The position numbers were made by a program, and so were the translations under genes. The notes beneath the pieces were generated by a model. It had not been told where the DNA came from. It saw nothing but the letters and a program-made list of their open reading frames with translations, and did not search any database. From Streptomyces coffeae (GTDB lineage Bacteria; Actinomycetota; Actinomycetes; Streptomycetales; Streptomycetaceae), in assembly GCF_016741875.1 (NCBI RefSeq), contig NZ_JAERRF010000002.1, positions 372,001-436,000 of the forward strand: DNA of 64,000 bases, read 5' to 3'. Of the stretch, positions 53,483 to 62,058 are shown one piece after another. The number at the start of each line of letters is the position of its first letter. Position 1 is the first letter of the stretch.

Positions 53483-54274
53483 GGCCGCCAGGCCCAGCGC
53501 CGCCATCCGCTTGGTGTGCGCCTCGGTGATCCGGGAGAACATCCGGCCCACCTCCGCCAGGTCGAAGCCGTCGGCCATGCCGCCCACCAGCATCGTGGAG
53601 AGCGCGTCGCGGTCCGCGACCACTCGCTGCGCCTGCGACAGCGCCTCGCCCATCAGCCGCCGCGCCCACAGCGCCAGCCGTCCGCCGACCCGCGGATCGG
53701 CCTCGATGGCGGCGCGCACCTTCTCCACCGCGAAGCTGGCGTGGCCGGTGTCGTCGAGCACCTGGAGCACCAGTTGGCGGGTGTCCGCGTCGAGCCGGAT
53801 GGCAACCTCGCGGTAGAAGTCGCTGGCGATCGAATCGCCCACATACGCCTTGACCAGGCCCTCCAGCCAGTCCGACGGCGCGGTCTGGCGGTGGAAGCCG
53901 TCCAGTGCGGCGGCGAACGGCTCCATCGCCTCCGTCGGCCGCTCACCGACCGCCGCCAGCCGGTCCCGCAGCCGCTCGAAGTGGTGGAACTCGGCGGACG
54001 CCATCTTCGCCAGCTCGGCCTTGTCCTCCAGCGTGGGCGCCAGCTTGGCGTCCTCGGCCAGCCGCTCGAAGGCGGCCAGCTCGCCATAGGCGAGGGCGCC
54101 GAGCAGATCCACCACCGCGGCCCGGTACTGCGGATCGGCGGCGGCCGTGTCCCAGTCCTGGGCGGCGATCCCGGTGGCTTCGGCGCCGGGCTCCTCGGGA
54201 TGGTCCGCCGCGCTCTCCCCGGCGCGGTCCTCGGCGGTGGCTGCGGCGTTCTCAGGCGTGTCAGGCGTCTCCAT
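53480..54274 (-). CDS. Ferritin-like fold protein (MiaE-like)
   Basis: 264 aa. The N-terminal 45 residues are acidic and disordered. The helical core shows a di-iron-like pattern: YGELAAFERLAEDA, then ASAEFHHFERLRDRL (ExxH), and later DDTGHASFAVEKV and RITEAHTKRM. Family is described as ferritin-like fold containing or tRNA-hydroxylase-like. ATG at 54274. A mycobacterial counterpart (Rv3210c) precedes rhlE in the same way, as here. Reaction unknown. Confidence 0.85.
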   Translation of the reverse strand: METPDTPENAAATAEDRAGESAADHPEEPGAEATGIAAQDWDTAAADPQYRAAVVDLLGALAYGELAAFERLAEDAKLAPTLEDKAELAKMASAEFHHFERLRDRLAAVGERPTEAMEPFAAALDGFHRQTAPSDWLEGLVKAYVGDSIASDFYREVAIRLDADTRQLVLQVLDDTGHASFAVEKVRAAIEADPRVGGRLALWARRLMGEALSQAQRVVADRDALSTMLVGGMADGFDLAEVGRMFSRITEAHTKRMAALGLAA

Positions 54275-54645
54275 GGAGCGCACAATAGCCCGCTCAGCGC
54301 CATGGGGAAGGCCCTGGTCAGCCATGACCTGCGGCCCCGCGCGTCCGGTTCCCCGGTCACAGATGCGCGCTTCCGGGGTACAGTGGTATTTGCACCCGTC
54401 GCATACCGGCGGGTCGTTCCACGAATGCGGATGCCCGGTCGGTGGCCCGATCGGCTCCAAACCGACCGCCCTCCGCGCGGCGCGCAGCGTTCATGCGCAC
54501 GGCAGGAGGGACCCGCTCGCGGCGAGAGCGCTCGAGCGAGGGCAGTGGTCCCGCGCCGAACCGGCCGCCCCAAGGCCGGTGCACCCGGGCGCCGTGCGAT
54601 CCCCTTCGCCGCCTCCCGCCGCGTCTCACAGAAGAGGCAAACATC
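54275..54645. other. Upstream region of the DEAD-box helicase gene
   Basis: 371 bp between divergent genes. A frame continuous with the helicase is open from a GTG at 54442 and an ATG at 54493, but neither has a ribosome site and the predicted peptide is Arg/Pro/Ser-rich. It probably holds both promoters and a long untranslated leader. Confidence 0.5.
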
Positions 54646-56586
54646 CTGACCACCTTCCGAGAACTCGGGATCCTCCCCGAGACAGCCGAGGCCCTGGAAG
54701 CCGTCGGCATCACGTCCCCGTTCCCCATCCAGGAAATGACGCTTCCGGTCGCCCTCTCCGGCACCGACGTCATCGGCCAGGCCAAGACCGGCACCGGCAA
54801 GACGCTGGGCTTCGGCCTCCCGCTGCTGGAGCGCGTCGTCGTCCCCGTGGACGTCGAGGCCGGCCGGGCCAAGCCCGAGCAGCTCACCGAAGCCCCGCAG
54901 GCGCTTGTGGTCGTCCCCACCCGCGAGCTCTGCCAGCAGGTCACCAACGATCTGCTCACCGCCGGCAAGGTCCGCGACGTCCGCGTTGTGTCGATCTACG
55001 GCGGCCGCGCCTACGAACCACAGGTCGAGGCGTTGAAGAAGGGCGTCGACGTGGTCGTCGGCACCCCCGGCCGGCTGCTGGACCTGGCGGGCCAGAAGAA
55101 GCTGCGGCTCTCCGCCGTCAAGGTGCTCGTCCTCGACGAGGCCGACGAGATGCTCGACCTGGGCTTCCTGCCCGATGTCGAGAAGATCATCCAGCTGCTG
55201 CCCGCCAAGCGCCAGACCATGCTGTTCTCGGCGACCATGCCGGGGCAGGTCATCTCCCTGGCCCGGCGCTACATGTCGCAGCCCACCCACATCCGCGCCA
55301 CCGCGCCGGATGACGAGGGCGCGACCGTGGCCAACATCACCCAGCATGTCTTCCGCGCTCACTCGCTGGACAAGCCGGAGGTCGTGGCGCGGGTGCTCCA
55401 GGCCGAGGGCCGCGGTCTCGCGATGATCTTCTGCCGCACCAAGCGGACCGCCGCCGACATCGCCGACCAGCTCGCCCGGCGCGGTTTCGCCTCCGGCGCG
55501 GTCCACGGCGACCTCGGCCAGGGGGCGCGCGAGCAGGCGCTGCGCGCCTTCCGCAACGGCAAGGTCGATGTACTGGTCTGCACCGATGTCGCCGCGCGCG
55601 GTATCGATGTCGAGGGCGTCACCCATGTGATCAATTACCAGTCGCCGGAGGACGAGAAGACCTATCTGCACCGCATCGGCCGCACCGGCCGGGCGGGTGC
55701 GTCGGGTACCGCTGTCACTCTCGTCGACTGGGACGACATCCCGCGCTGGCAGCTGATCAACAAGGCGCTGGACCTGCCGTTCAACGACCCGGAGGAGACC
55801 TACTCCACCTCCGGGCACCTCTACGAGCTGCTGAGTATCCCGGAGGGCACCACCGGTGTCCTGCCGCGTGCCGAGCGCACCCGGGCCGGACTGGCCGCCG
55901 AGGAGATCGAGGACCTCGGTGAGACCGGCGGCCGGGGCGGCCGTGGCCGCCGGTCCGCCGGTGCCCCGGAGGAGCGCCCGGCGCGCACCCGCAACCCGCG
56001 GGTCCGGCGCCGCACCCGCGGCGGTGTGTCCATGGAGGGCTCGAGCGCGGCGGAGGGGACTCCAGCTGCCGAGGCCGCCGCCGACACCGCCGAGGGCGCC
56101 ACCGAGCCGCGTCAGCCCCGTCGCCGCCGCCGTACGCGCGGTGGTGCGGCGAGCACGGGCGAGGCGGCCACCGCGGCGGTCGACGCGCCGGAGACCGCCG
56201 AGGCCGCCCCGGCGGCGGCTGAGGCTCCGGCCGAGGAGGCCGAGGCCAAGCCGCGCCGCCGTCGCACCCGCGCCAAGGCCGCCGAGGCCGTGGAAACCGG
56301 TGCGACCGCGGAGCAGACCGCCGAGAGCGAGGAGGCCGAGGCCAAGCCGCGCCGCCGTCGCACCCGCGCCAAGGCCGACGCCCCCGCCGAGACGGCCGTC
56401 GCGACCGCCGAGGGCACCGACACCGCGGACGCCAAGCCCACCCGCCGCCGCACCCGCACCAAGGCCGCCGAGGCCGTGGAAGTCGATGCGACCGCGGAGC
56501 AGACCGCCGACGGTGAAGCCAAGCCGGTCCGCCGCCGTCGCCGCACCCGTGCGGCGGCCCAGCCCGAGGCCGTGGCCGAGAGCTGA
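54646..56586 (+). CDS. rhlE: DEAD-box RNA helicase (RhlE type)
   Basis: About 646 aa. Motifs in order: FPIQEMTLPVALSG (Q motif), AKTGTGKTLGF (I), PTRELCQQV (Ia), GTPGRLLDL (Ib), VLDEADEMLDLGF (II), FSATMPG (III), CTDVAARGIDVEGV (V), HRIGRTGRAG (VI). The C-terminal 210 residues are a low-complexity Ala/Glu/Pro tail with at least six Arg-rich patches (RRRRTR, RRRTRAKA, RRRRRRTR-like), suited to RNA binding. The conserved N terminus (TTFRELGILPETAEALEAVGI minus its first residues) begins at a CTG at 54646 preceded by AGAGGC 7-8 nt upstream; ATG or GTG starts lie only in a 5' extension (54493, 54442). I favour the CTG. Helps ribosome assembly or RNA decay, often cold-induced. Confidence 0.93.
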   Translation: MTTFRELGILPETAEALEAVGITSPFPIQEMTLPVALSGTDVIGQAKTGTGKTLGFGLPLLERVVVPVDVEAGRAKPEQLTEAPQALVVVPTRELCQQVTNDLLTAGKVRDVRVVSIYGGRAYEPQVEALKKGVDVVVGTPGRLLDLAGQKKLRLSAVKVLVLDEADEMLDLGFLPDVEKIIQLLPAKRQTMLFSATMPGQVISLARRYMSQPTHIRATAPDDEGATVANITQHVFRAHSLDKPEVVARVLQAEGRGLAMIFCRTKRTAADIADQLARRGFASGAVHGDLGQGAREQALRAFRNGKVDVLVCTDVAARGIDVEGVTHVINYQSPEDEKTYLHRIGRTGRAGASGTAVTLVDWDDIPRWQLINKALDLPFNDPEETYSTSGHLYELLSIPEGTTGVLPRAERTRAGLAAEEIEDLGETGGRGGRGRRSAGAPEERPARTRNPRVRRRTRGGVSMEGSSAAEGTPAAEAAADTAEGATEPRQPRRRRRTRGGAASTGEAATAAVDAPETAEAAPAAAEAPAEEAEAKPRRRRTRAKAAEAVETGATAEQTAESEEAEAKPRRRRTRAKADAPAETAVATAEGTDTADAKPTRRRTRTKAAEAVEVDATAEQTADGEAKPVRRRRRTRAAAQPEAVAES

Positions 56587-56613
56587 TGGCACCCGGCACA
56601 ACCGAGCACCACT

Positions 56614-56647
56614 GGGCCCCGTTTCGCGACACCGCGGAACGGGGCCC
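56614..56647 (+). terminator. Terminator after the DEAD-box helicase gene
   Basis: A 10-bp perfect stem (56614-56623 with 56638-56647) with further imperfect pairing below it, 28 bp after the stop. Confidence 0.7.
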
Positions 56648-56691
56648 GGTGTTCATGGTCCGTTTCCCATGCCCTGTATAGCCTCATCCCC

Positions 56692-57558
56692 ATGAGCAGG
56701 CCGCCGTTTCTCACCCTGCCCGCGGGCGTCCGCGCATACCGACTGGGGACCGCACGCGGGGAGTTCGCCGTGCACGACGCGCGGCCCGGCTCGGCCGCAC
56801 GCGGCACGGTGCTGCTGGTGCCGGGATTCACGGGCAGCAAAGAAGACTTCATCGCACTGCTGGAGCCGCTGGCCGCGGCGGGCTTCCGGGCCGTCGCGGT
56901 CGACGGCCGCGGCCAGTACGAGAGCCCCGGGCCCCGGGACCAGGACGCGTACACCCAGGCCGAGTTGGTGCTCGACGTCCTCGCGCAGGCCACGGCGGTC
57001 AGCGCCGCCACCGAGGACCCCGTCCATCTGCTCGGGCATTCACTGGGCGGGCTGATCGCGCGCGCCGCCGTGCTGCGGGACCCGGGCGCGTTCAGCTCGT
57101 TGACGATCATGAGTTCCGGTCCCGCGGCCATCTCGGCCGCGCAGCAGGCCCGCACCAAGCTGCTCATCGACGCGCTGACCGTGATGGATATGGAGTCCGT
57201 CTGGCAGGCGATGCGCGAACTGGATCCGCCCGAGGCGGCCGACGCGGCGACCCCGCCCGGCGTACGGGAGTTCCTCCACCGGCGCTGGCTGGACACCGTG
57301 CCGGAGCAGCTGATCGCGACCGGGCGGCAGCTGAACACCGAGCCGGACCGGGTCGGCGAACTGGCGGCGTCCGGGGTGCCCACGCATGTGCTGTCCGGCG
57401 AGTTCGACTACGCCTGGCCGGTGCCGCTGATGGATGAGATGGCCGAGCGGCTGTCGGCGCGCCGGACCGTGATCGAGGGCGCCGAGCACTCCCCCAACGC
57501 CGAGCGGCCGCGGGCCACGGTCGAGGCACTGGTCGCGTTCTGGCGGAGCCTGGGCTGA
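56692..57558 (+). CDS. Alpha/beta hydrolase
   Basis: 288 aa. VLLVPGFTGSKEDF (oxyanion region), HLLGHSLGGLIARAAV (nucleophile Ser), LSGEFDYAWPV (Asp) and IEGAEHSPNAERP (His). Cytoplasmic, with no signal peptide. The substrate is unknown. It follows the helicase terminator, so it has its own promoter, and converges with the NYN gene at 39 bp. Confidence 0.9.
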   Translation: MSRPPFLTLPAGVRAYRLGTARGEFAVHDARPGSAARGTVLLVPGFTGSKEDFIALLEPLAAAGFRAVAVDGRGQYESPGPRDQDAYTQAELVLDVLAQATAVSAATEDPVHLLGHSLGGLIARAAVLRDPGAFSSLTIMSSGPAAISAAQQARTKLLIDALTVMDMESVWQAMRELDPPEAADAATPPGVREFLHRRWLDTVPEQLIATGRQLNTEPDRVGELAASGVPTHVLSGEFDYAWPVPLMDEMAERLSARRTVIEGAEHSPNAERPRATVEALVAFWRSLG

Positions 57559-57597
57559 GCCACGCCGCCTACGGGCGCTCGGGCGCCTCAGGGGCGC

Positions 57598-58527
57598 TCA
57601 GTACTGGGCCTGGAGGTGCTCCCAGAAGCCGTCCCGCAGGGCCCGCCGCAGATCCGCGTGGGCGCGCAGCGACAGCCGCAGCAGCCCCTCCGCGTCGATC
57701 AGCAGCTCCTGGTCGACCGAGCCGGGGAGATAGGGGTGGCCCGGCAGCAGCTCGGCAAGTGTCTCCCGGCCGCGTGAGGACAGCCACTGGGCGGCGATCT
57801 GCGCTCCGACGAAGCGCACCTCGTCCCGGCTCGGGGCGGGCCCGGACAGCGCCATCTCGCCGTTCAGCTCATAGCCGGTGGCCCGGCGGGTGACGTACGG
57901 CTTGCAGAAGTCGAGGTCGAAGGTGCGCTGACTGTCGACCTCCCACAGCAGCGGTTCGGCCTGATTGCGCCCGTCCACGGCCTCGATGCCCCACAGGTGG
58001 ACCCGTGCCCCGTAGCCCTGGGCCGCCTCGACAGCGGAGACCAGGTCCTCGTCGCCGCCGATCAGCACGGCGTCGCCGATGGCGCGGTGCCGGGCGAGGG
58101 ACTCGAGGTCGGAGCGGATGAGGGAGTCGACGCCCTTCTGCTGGTTGTTCGCGTTGAGGTTGCCCAGCCGGACCTTGACGTCGGGCAGCTCCGCGATGCT
58201 CTGCTGCTCGGGGGTGTGGATCCGGCGCCGGGCGCCGTCGAACCAGTAGACCCGCAGCAGCCTGCTGTCCGGGAAGATCGTGCGGGCCTTGTCGATGAAC
58301 GCCTCGATCAGCCCCTCGGCATCCAGCTCGAAGGCCCTGCGGTCCTCCGTGCCCGCGACCAGCCGTCCCGCGGCCGCGTACACATACCCCGCGTCCACGA
58401 AGATCGCGTGGGTGGACGGGGTGGTGGCGACCTCGGCGAGTACGCGTTGCAGCAGCTCATTGGTGCGCTCGATGCCCGCGACGATCGAGGCGAGGTCTGG
58501 TTGGCCCGGAGGCGGCAGGTCACTCAT
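57598..58527 (-). CDS. NYN domain-containing (PIN-like) protein
   Basis: 309 aa. NYN/LabA-type domain, about residues 38-215: THAIFVDAGYVYAAAGRL, LLRVYWFDGARRR, QKGVDSLIRSDLESLARH, DAVLIGGDEDLVSAVEAAQ, with the conserved acidic residues (FVDAGY, KGVD, GGDED) that bind metal in PIN-like RNases. The C-terminal region, about 230-309, is a helical accessory domain. Probably an RNA nuclease or RNA-associated factor. Divergent from the 50-aa small-protein gene with an AT-rich 212-bp spacer. Confidence 0.9.
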   Translation of the reverse strand: MSDLPPPGQPDLASIVAGIERTNELLQRVLAEVATTPSTHAIFVDAGYVYAAAGRLVAGTEDRRAFELDAEGLIEAFIDKARTIFPDSRLLRVYWFDGARRRIHTPEQQSIAELPDVKVRLGNLNANNQQKGVDSLIRSDLESLARHRAIGDAVLIGGDEDLVSAVEAAQGYGARVHLWGIEAVDGRNQAEPLLWEVDSQRTFDLDFCKPYVTRRATGYELNGEMALSGPAPSRDEVRFVGAQIAAQWLSSRGRETLAELLPGHPYLPGSVDQELLIDAEGLLRLSLRAHADLRRALRDGFWEHLQAQY

Positions 58528-58739
58528 ACGCGGTTCATTCTCCGGGCGGGCGCTCGGGGATCACAACCGGACCCTCCCCCGCTACCAGCAGATACTTAGT
58601 CTGGCGAAAAATTTCATTAGCGTAGGGAATGTTTTCAGGGCACACTCTCGTTGACACGTACAGGAGCGTGCGGCAGCGAGGCCGCGCCGCCTCCGTACAC
58701 ATCAGTTCTCCTCAGGAGGATCAGACGAAGGGAGAAGCC

Positions 58740-58892
58740 TTGCGCTTCGAGATCATGCGCCTTGACGACATCGACGGCAACGCCGTGGACAGCACTGTCG
58801 TGGACGCCGCCTCCGTCAACCGGATCGTGCAGCAGGCCGCCGCGATCGGCCAGCGCATCTACATCCGCCCAGCTGAAACCGTTGCCCGGTAG
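58740..58892 (+). CDS. Conserved small protein, 50 aa, TTG start
   Basis: TTG at 58740 preceded by GGGAGAAGCC, giving LRFEIMRLDDIDGNAVDST and VVDAASVNRIVQQAAAIGQR then IYIRPAETVAR. A Streptomyces-conserved small protein as I remember it; an ATG at 58755 is an alternative start. The pattern of alternating hydrophobic residues suggests a compact fold. No function known. It is followed by a remarkably strong terminator, and the upstream region (58590-58640) is unusually AT-rich, consistent with an abundant or highly regulated transcript. Confidence 0.75.
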   Translation: MRFEIMRLDDIDGNAVDSTVVDAASVNRIVQQAAAIGQRIYIRPAETVAR

Positions 58893-58926
58893 CGCCGTAA
58901 GGAGCTCCTGACGCACGACTGACGCC

Positions 58927-58976
58927 GAACGCGAAGGCGCCCCCGTACACGGATGTACGGGGGCGCCTTCGCGTTC
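58927..58976. terminator. Very stable bidirectional terminator
   Basis: Perfect 23-bp inverted repeat (58927-58949 with 58954-58976) with tetraloop CGGA, between the convergent 50-aa gene and marC. Confidence 0.9.
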
Positions 58977-58983
58977 AGGAGCG

Positions 58984-59589
58984 TCAGGCGTTGTGGATCA
59001 CCTGGATGACACCGTTGATGATCTGCTGCACCGCCAGGGCGGAGAGCATCATTCCGGCCAGTCGGGTGACCAGTACCACTCCGCCTTCCTTGATCACACG
59101 GATGATCAGCAGCGAGTAGCGCATCGTGAGCCACAGCACGATATGCATGGCCACGATGGCGGCCCACACCGAGATCTGGTCAGCGACGCCCTTCGCGTGC
59201 TGCACCGCGAGGATCACCGAGACGATCGCCCCCGGCCCGGCCAGCAGCGGCATCCCGAGCGGGACCAGCGCCACATTGACGTCCTTGGTCTGGGTCGGCT
59301 CGTCGTTCTTGCCGGTGAGCAGAGCGAGCGCGATCAGCAGCAGAAGCAACCCGCCCGCGATCATCAGCGCGGGGACCGAGACATGCAGATAGTCGAGGAT
59401 CTGCTGACCCGCGACGCCGAAGACGGCGATGACTCCAAAGGCGACGGTGGCGGCCTGGCCCGCCATCCGGCGCTGGACCTTGACGGGGCGGCCGGAGGTC
59501 AGCGCCAGGAAGATCGGCGTGATCCCCGGAGGGTCCATGATCACGAAGAGGGTGAGAAAAAGGGATCCGAAGACAGCGGTGTCGAACAC
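58984..59589 (-). CDS. MarC family (UPF0056) membrane protein
   Basis: 201 aa with six hydrophobic segments. Family signatures: SLFLTLFVIMDPPGITPIFLAL at the N terminus (shown in part: FVIMDPPGITPIF), MIAGGLLLLLIALALL, and PLGMPLLAGPGAIVSVI in the middle. MarC proteins are predicted transporters; their substrate has not been agreed. ATG at 59589. It may follow the PHP gene (107 bp upstream in the same direction). Confidence 0.92.
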   Translation of the reverse strand: MFDTAVFGSLFLTLFVIMDPPGITPIFLALTSGRPVKVQRRMAGQAATVAFGVIAVFGVAGQQILDYLHVSVPALMIAGGLLLLLIALALLTGKNDEPTQTKDVNVALVPLGMPLLAGPGAIVSVILAVQHAKGVADQISVWAAIVAMHIVLWLTMRYSLLIIRVIKEGGVVLVTRLAGMMLSALAVQQIINGVIQVIHNA

Positions 59590-59650
59590 GGTGAAGGGCC
59601 TTGCGCAGACGTGGGCGAGCGACGGCTCGCGAAGGGGACGGGGAGGGAGG

Positions 59651-59670
59651 AGGTGAGGTGAGGTGAGGTG
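59651..59670. repeat. Four tandem AGGTG repeats
   Basis: AGGTG x4 between the marC start and the PHP gene end. Short and slippage-prone; on the transcribed (minus) strand it reads CACCT, so it is not a ribosome site. Confidence 0.75.
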
Positions 59671-59696
59671 TGAAGGAACGGCGGGGCGGGGTGGGC

Positions 59697-60551
59697 TCAG
59701 CCGCCCGCGCCCGGCACCGGGAACGCACCGGCGGCCCGGCGCACGATCTCGCCGTAGATCTCGGGGTCGGTGGTGTACTCGCCCAGACTGCAGCTCTTAC
59801 GGCTGCCGTGGTAGTCGCTGGAGCCGGTGGTGAGCAGACCGTGCTCGGCGGCGAGGCCGCGCAGCCGGGCGCGGGTGGGCCCGTCGTGGTCCATGTGGTC
59901 GACCTCGATACCGTCCAGGCCCGCGGCGGCCAGCTCGCCGATCGCGCTCTCCGGTACGCACTGGCCGCGCTTGAGGGCCAGGGGATGCGCGAAGACGGTG
60001 ACCCCGCCCGCCGCCTTGACCAGCCGGATCGCCTCGAAGGGGTCCAGCTCGTGCTTCTCGACGTAGGCACGGCCGCCATTGGCCAGCCATGCGGGGGTGA
60101 AGGCGTCCGAGACGCTGTCCACGACGCCCAGCTCGACGAGGGCGGTGGCCACATGAGGCCGCCCGACGGCCCCGTCCCCGGCGATCTCCGCCACCCGCTC
60201 CCAGGTGACCGGCACCCCCAGCTCCCGCAGCTTGGCGACCATCCCCTGAGCACGGGGTACCCGGTCGTCGCGCACCAGCTCGCGTTCGCGCGCGAACGCC
60301 GGCTCGGCCGGGTCGAAGAGGTACGCCAGCATGTGCAGGCTCACACCGTTCAGCCGGCAGGACAGTTCGGCGCCGGTGACCAGGGTGAGGCCCTCCGGTA
60401 GCGCCCGTATCGCCTCCTGGTGGCCGCCGACGGTGTCGTGGTCGGTCAGCGCGACGACGTCCAGCCCGGCCGCGGCGGCGTTCCGCACCAGCTCGGCGGG
60501 GGTGTCCGTACCGTCCGAGGCAGTGGAGTGGGTGTGCAGGTCGATGCGCAC
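59697..60551 (-). CDS. PHP domain phosphoesterase
   Basis: 284 aa. Metal-binding motifs: DLHTHSTASDG (I) at 4-14, ALTDHDTVGG (II), GAELSCRLNG, FAHPLALKRG, and TTGSSDYHG (IV) near residue 245. PHP enzymes of this type (YciV/RNase AM-like) hydrolyse 3',5'-bisphosphates or degrade RNA ends. ATG at 60551. The same strand and 107-bp spacing to marC make a shared transcript possible. Confidence 0.9.
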   Translation of the reverse strand: MRIDLHTHSTASDGTDTPAELVRNAAAAGLDVVALTDHDTVGGHQEAIRALPEGLTLVTGAELSCRLNGVSLHMLAYLFDPAEPAFARERELVRDDRVPRAQGMVAKLRELGVPVTWERVAEIAGDGAVGRPHVATALVELGVVDSVSDAFTPAWLANGGRAYVEKHELDPFEAIRLVKAAGGVTVFAHPLALKRGQCVPESAIGELAAAGLDGIEVDHMDHDGPTRARLRGLAAEHGLLTTGSSDYHGSRKSCSLGEYTTDPEIYGEIVRRAAGAFPVPGAGG

Positions 60552-60659
60552 GACACGGCTCCAAGCTGCGAGGGAAGGAACGGAGGGGACGCTTCAGGAT
60601 AACCGGCGCCCCGGGCATGCCCGGGTCAGGGGCAACGATCCAGCGGCGGGAGCGCGGCG

Positions 60660-61298
60660 TCAGGACAGGATCCGCGGCGAGAGCGCGCCGCAGGGCACCA
60701 GGTCCACCTCGGCCCCGGCGTCCCGCAGATCGGTGAGCACCATCTCGTCGTACATCAGCAGCCCGGTCTGCTCGGGCCAGACGATCGCCCACAGCCAGAG
60801 TCCGCATGCCTCGCCCGCGAAGACCGCCCGGTCGTCGGGGGTGCCCTCGACATGCCACAGCGGGGTCGGCCGCCCGGCGGCCAGCACCTTCACATGCGGC
60901 GGTTTGTCCACCCGCATCCCCGGACCGGGGTCGGGCCCCGGAATGCCCGCGTAGCGCGCGCCGAGACCGACGCCGAGCTCCTCGGCCACCAGCAGCAGCT
61001 CACCGGGGCCACCCAGCGGGCCCGGCCCGGAGCAGGCCACGGCGGTGGCGCGGCCGCCGCTGCGGTCGTCGCCCGCGCACGCCACACCGGTGAACAGCCA
61101 GCCCACGGGCAGCGGCCACGGCATCCAGACCGGGACCCGGGCGCGGTTGGTGACCACCACGAGTGCTTCGACGCTCGGCGGGACGACAGGCTGGAGCGGA
61201 TGCACGGTGCCGTGCATGCCGCACTGCCACGTGTCGGCGAAGAGACCGGGCGCTCGCACCCGGCCACCGCACTTCGGGCAACTGGGTTCGCCCCTCAT
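60660..61298 (-). CDS. DUF6758 family protein
   Basis: 212 aa. Begins MRGEPSCPKCGGRVRAPGL, then WQCGMHGTVHPL, giving a CxxC plus C/H zinc-knuckle near the N terminus. The body contains PVWMPWPLPVGWLFTGVA and GLWLWAIVWPEQTGLLMYDE, matching a Streptomyces-wide conserved family. Domain function unknown. It lies between the PHP gene and the SUFU-domain gene, all on the minus strand. Confidence 0.88.
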   Translation of the reverse strand: MRGEPSCPKCGGRVRAPGLFADTWQCGMHGTVHPLQPVVPPSVEALVVVTNRARVPVWMPWPLPVGWLFTGVACAGDDRSGGRATAVACSGPGPLGGPGELLLVAEELGVGLGARYAGIPGPDPGPGMRVDKPPHVKVLAAGRPTPLWHVEGTPDDRAVFAGEACGLWLWAIVWPEQTGLLMYDEMVLTDLRDAGAEVDLVPCGALSPRILS

Positions 61299-61452
61299 AG
61301 GGCCCCACGGTCCTCCCCGGCCGTCCTCGCGTCAAGGACGATCACCCGTCCGGAGGTCGTACGGTCGAAGAGTTTCCGCCCGTACGGCATGTGCGGTACG
61401 CCGTGATCCGGCGTTGCACGCACCGGGCCGACCGCCGGGGGCGGCTGTGCGG

Positions 61453-62058
61453 TCAGCCGTCCAACGGAACCGCGGCGCGCATCGGGTCGCGCAGATCCGT
61501 GCCGTGCCGCAGCCAGCGGTCCTGGAGCGCGCCCGCGCCGTGGACCCGCTTCCACGCCGCCTCGTTCCCCGTCATCGGCAGCAGCGGAAGGAAGCGCACC
61601 GGTTCCATCGGCTCCAGGAGCTCCAAGTCCTCCACCAGTCCGCCCGGTTCGGCGACCAGCACCGAGGTGAAGGGCGCGCCGGTCCACAGCGGCGCACCGA
61701 TGTCCAGCGAGGCGCCCGGCGCCACCACCAGGCCCTCGACCTGGGGTGAGGCGGCCAGCACAGCGAGCGGGCGCAGCACCTCGTCCAGAACGCCGATACC
61801 GGGTCCCGCACCGCCGCTGCGCACGGTGAGCACCAGCTCGGCGCGCGGACCGCGCAGGGAGTCGGCGACGGGGGCGGTGGGATCGGTCATCGGGGTCTCC
61901 GACATGCCGAGGGTGGCGTAGCGGACGACGTCCTCCTCCCCCCGGAACCGCAGCACCTCGATGCGGTTCGTGCCGACGAAGGTGACGGCCGCGCGGCCGT
62001 CGGGCTCACCCAGCGTGGTGATCAACCGGGCCTCGACCAGCTGAAGAACGTCTGACAT
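61453..62058 (-). CDS. Suppressor-of-fused (SUFU) domain protein
   Basis: 201 aa. SUFU-like signatures: YATLGMSETPMTD near 47-59, RAELVLTVRSG near 70-80, and FLPLLPMTGNEAAWKRVHGA near 157-176. In bacteria such domains occur in immunity proteins and housekeeping paralogues; this one is a core gene in Streptomyces by my recollection. ATG at 62058 has a poor ribosome site. No toxin partner is nearby, so an immunity role is not supported here. It is 154 bp upstream of the DUF6758 gene. Confidence 0.87.
   Translation of the reverse strand: MSDVLQLVEARLITTLGEPDGRAAVTFVGTNRIEVLRFRGEEDVVRYATLGMSETPMTDPTAPVADSLRGPRAELVLTVRSGGAGPGIGVLDEVLRPLAVLAASPQVEGLVVAPGASLDIGAPLWTGAPFTSVLVAEPGGLVEDLELLEPMEPVRFLPLLPMTGNEAAWKRVHGAGALQDRWLRHGTDLRDPMRAAVPLDG

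Noticed and set aside
59651..59670. AGGTG repeats as stacked ribosome-binding sites
   Set aside because: The neighbouring genes are transcribed from the minus strand, where the sequence reads CACCT, so it cannot act as such.
61453..62058. SUFU-domain gene as an immunity gene of a polymorphic toxin
   Set aside because: No toxin gene with a variable C terminus or secretion domain is adjacent; neighbours are conserved core genes.
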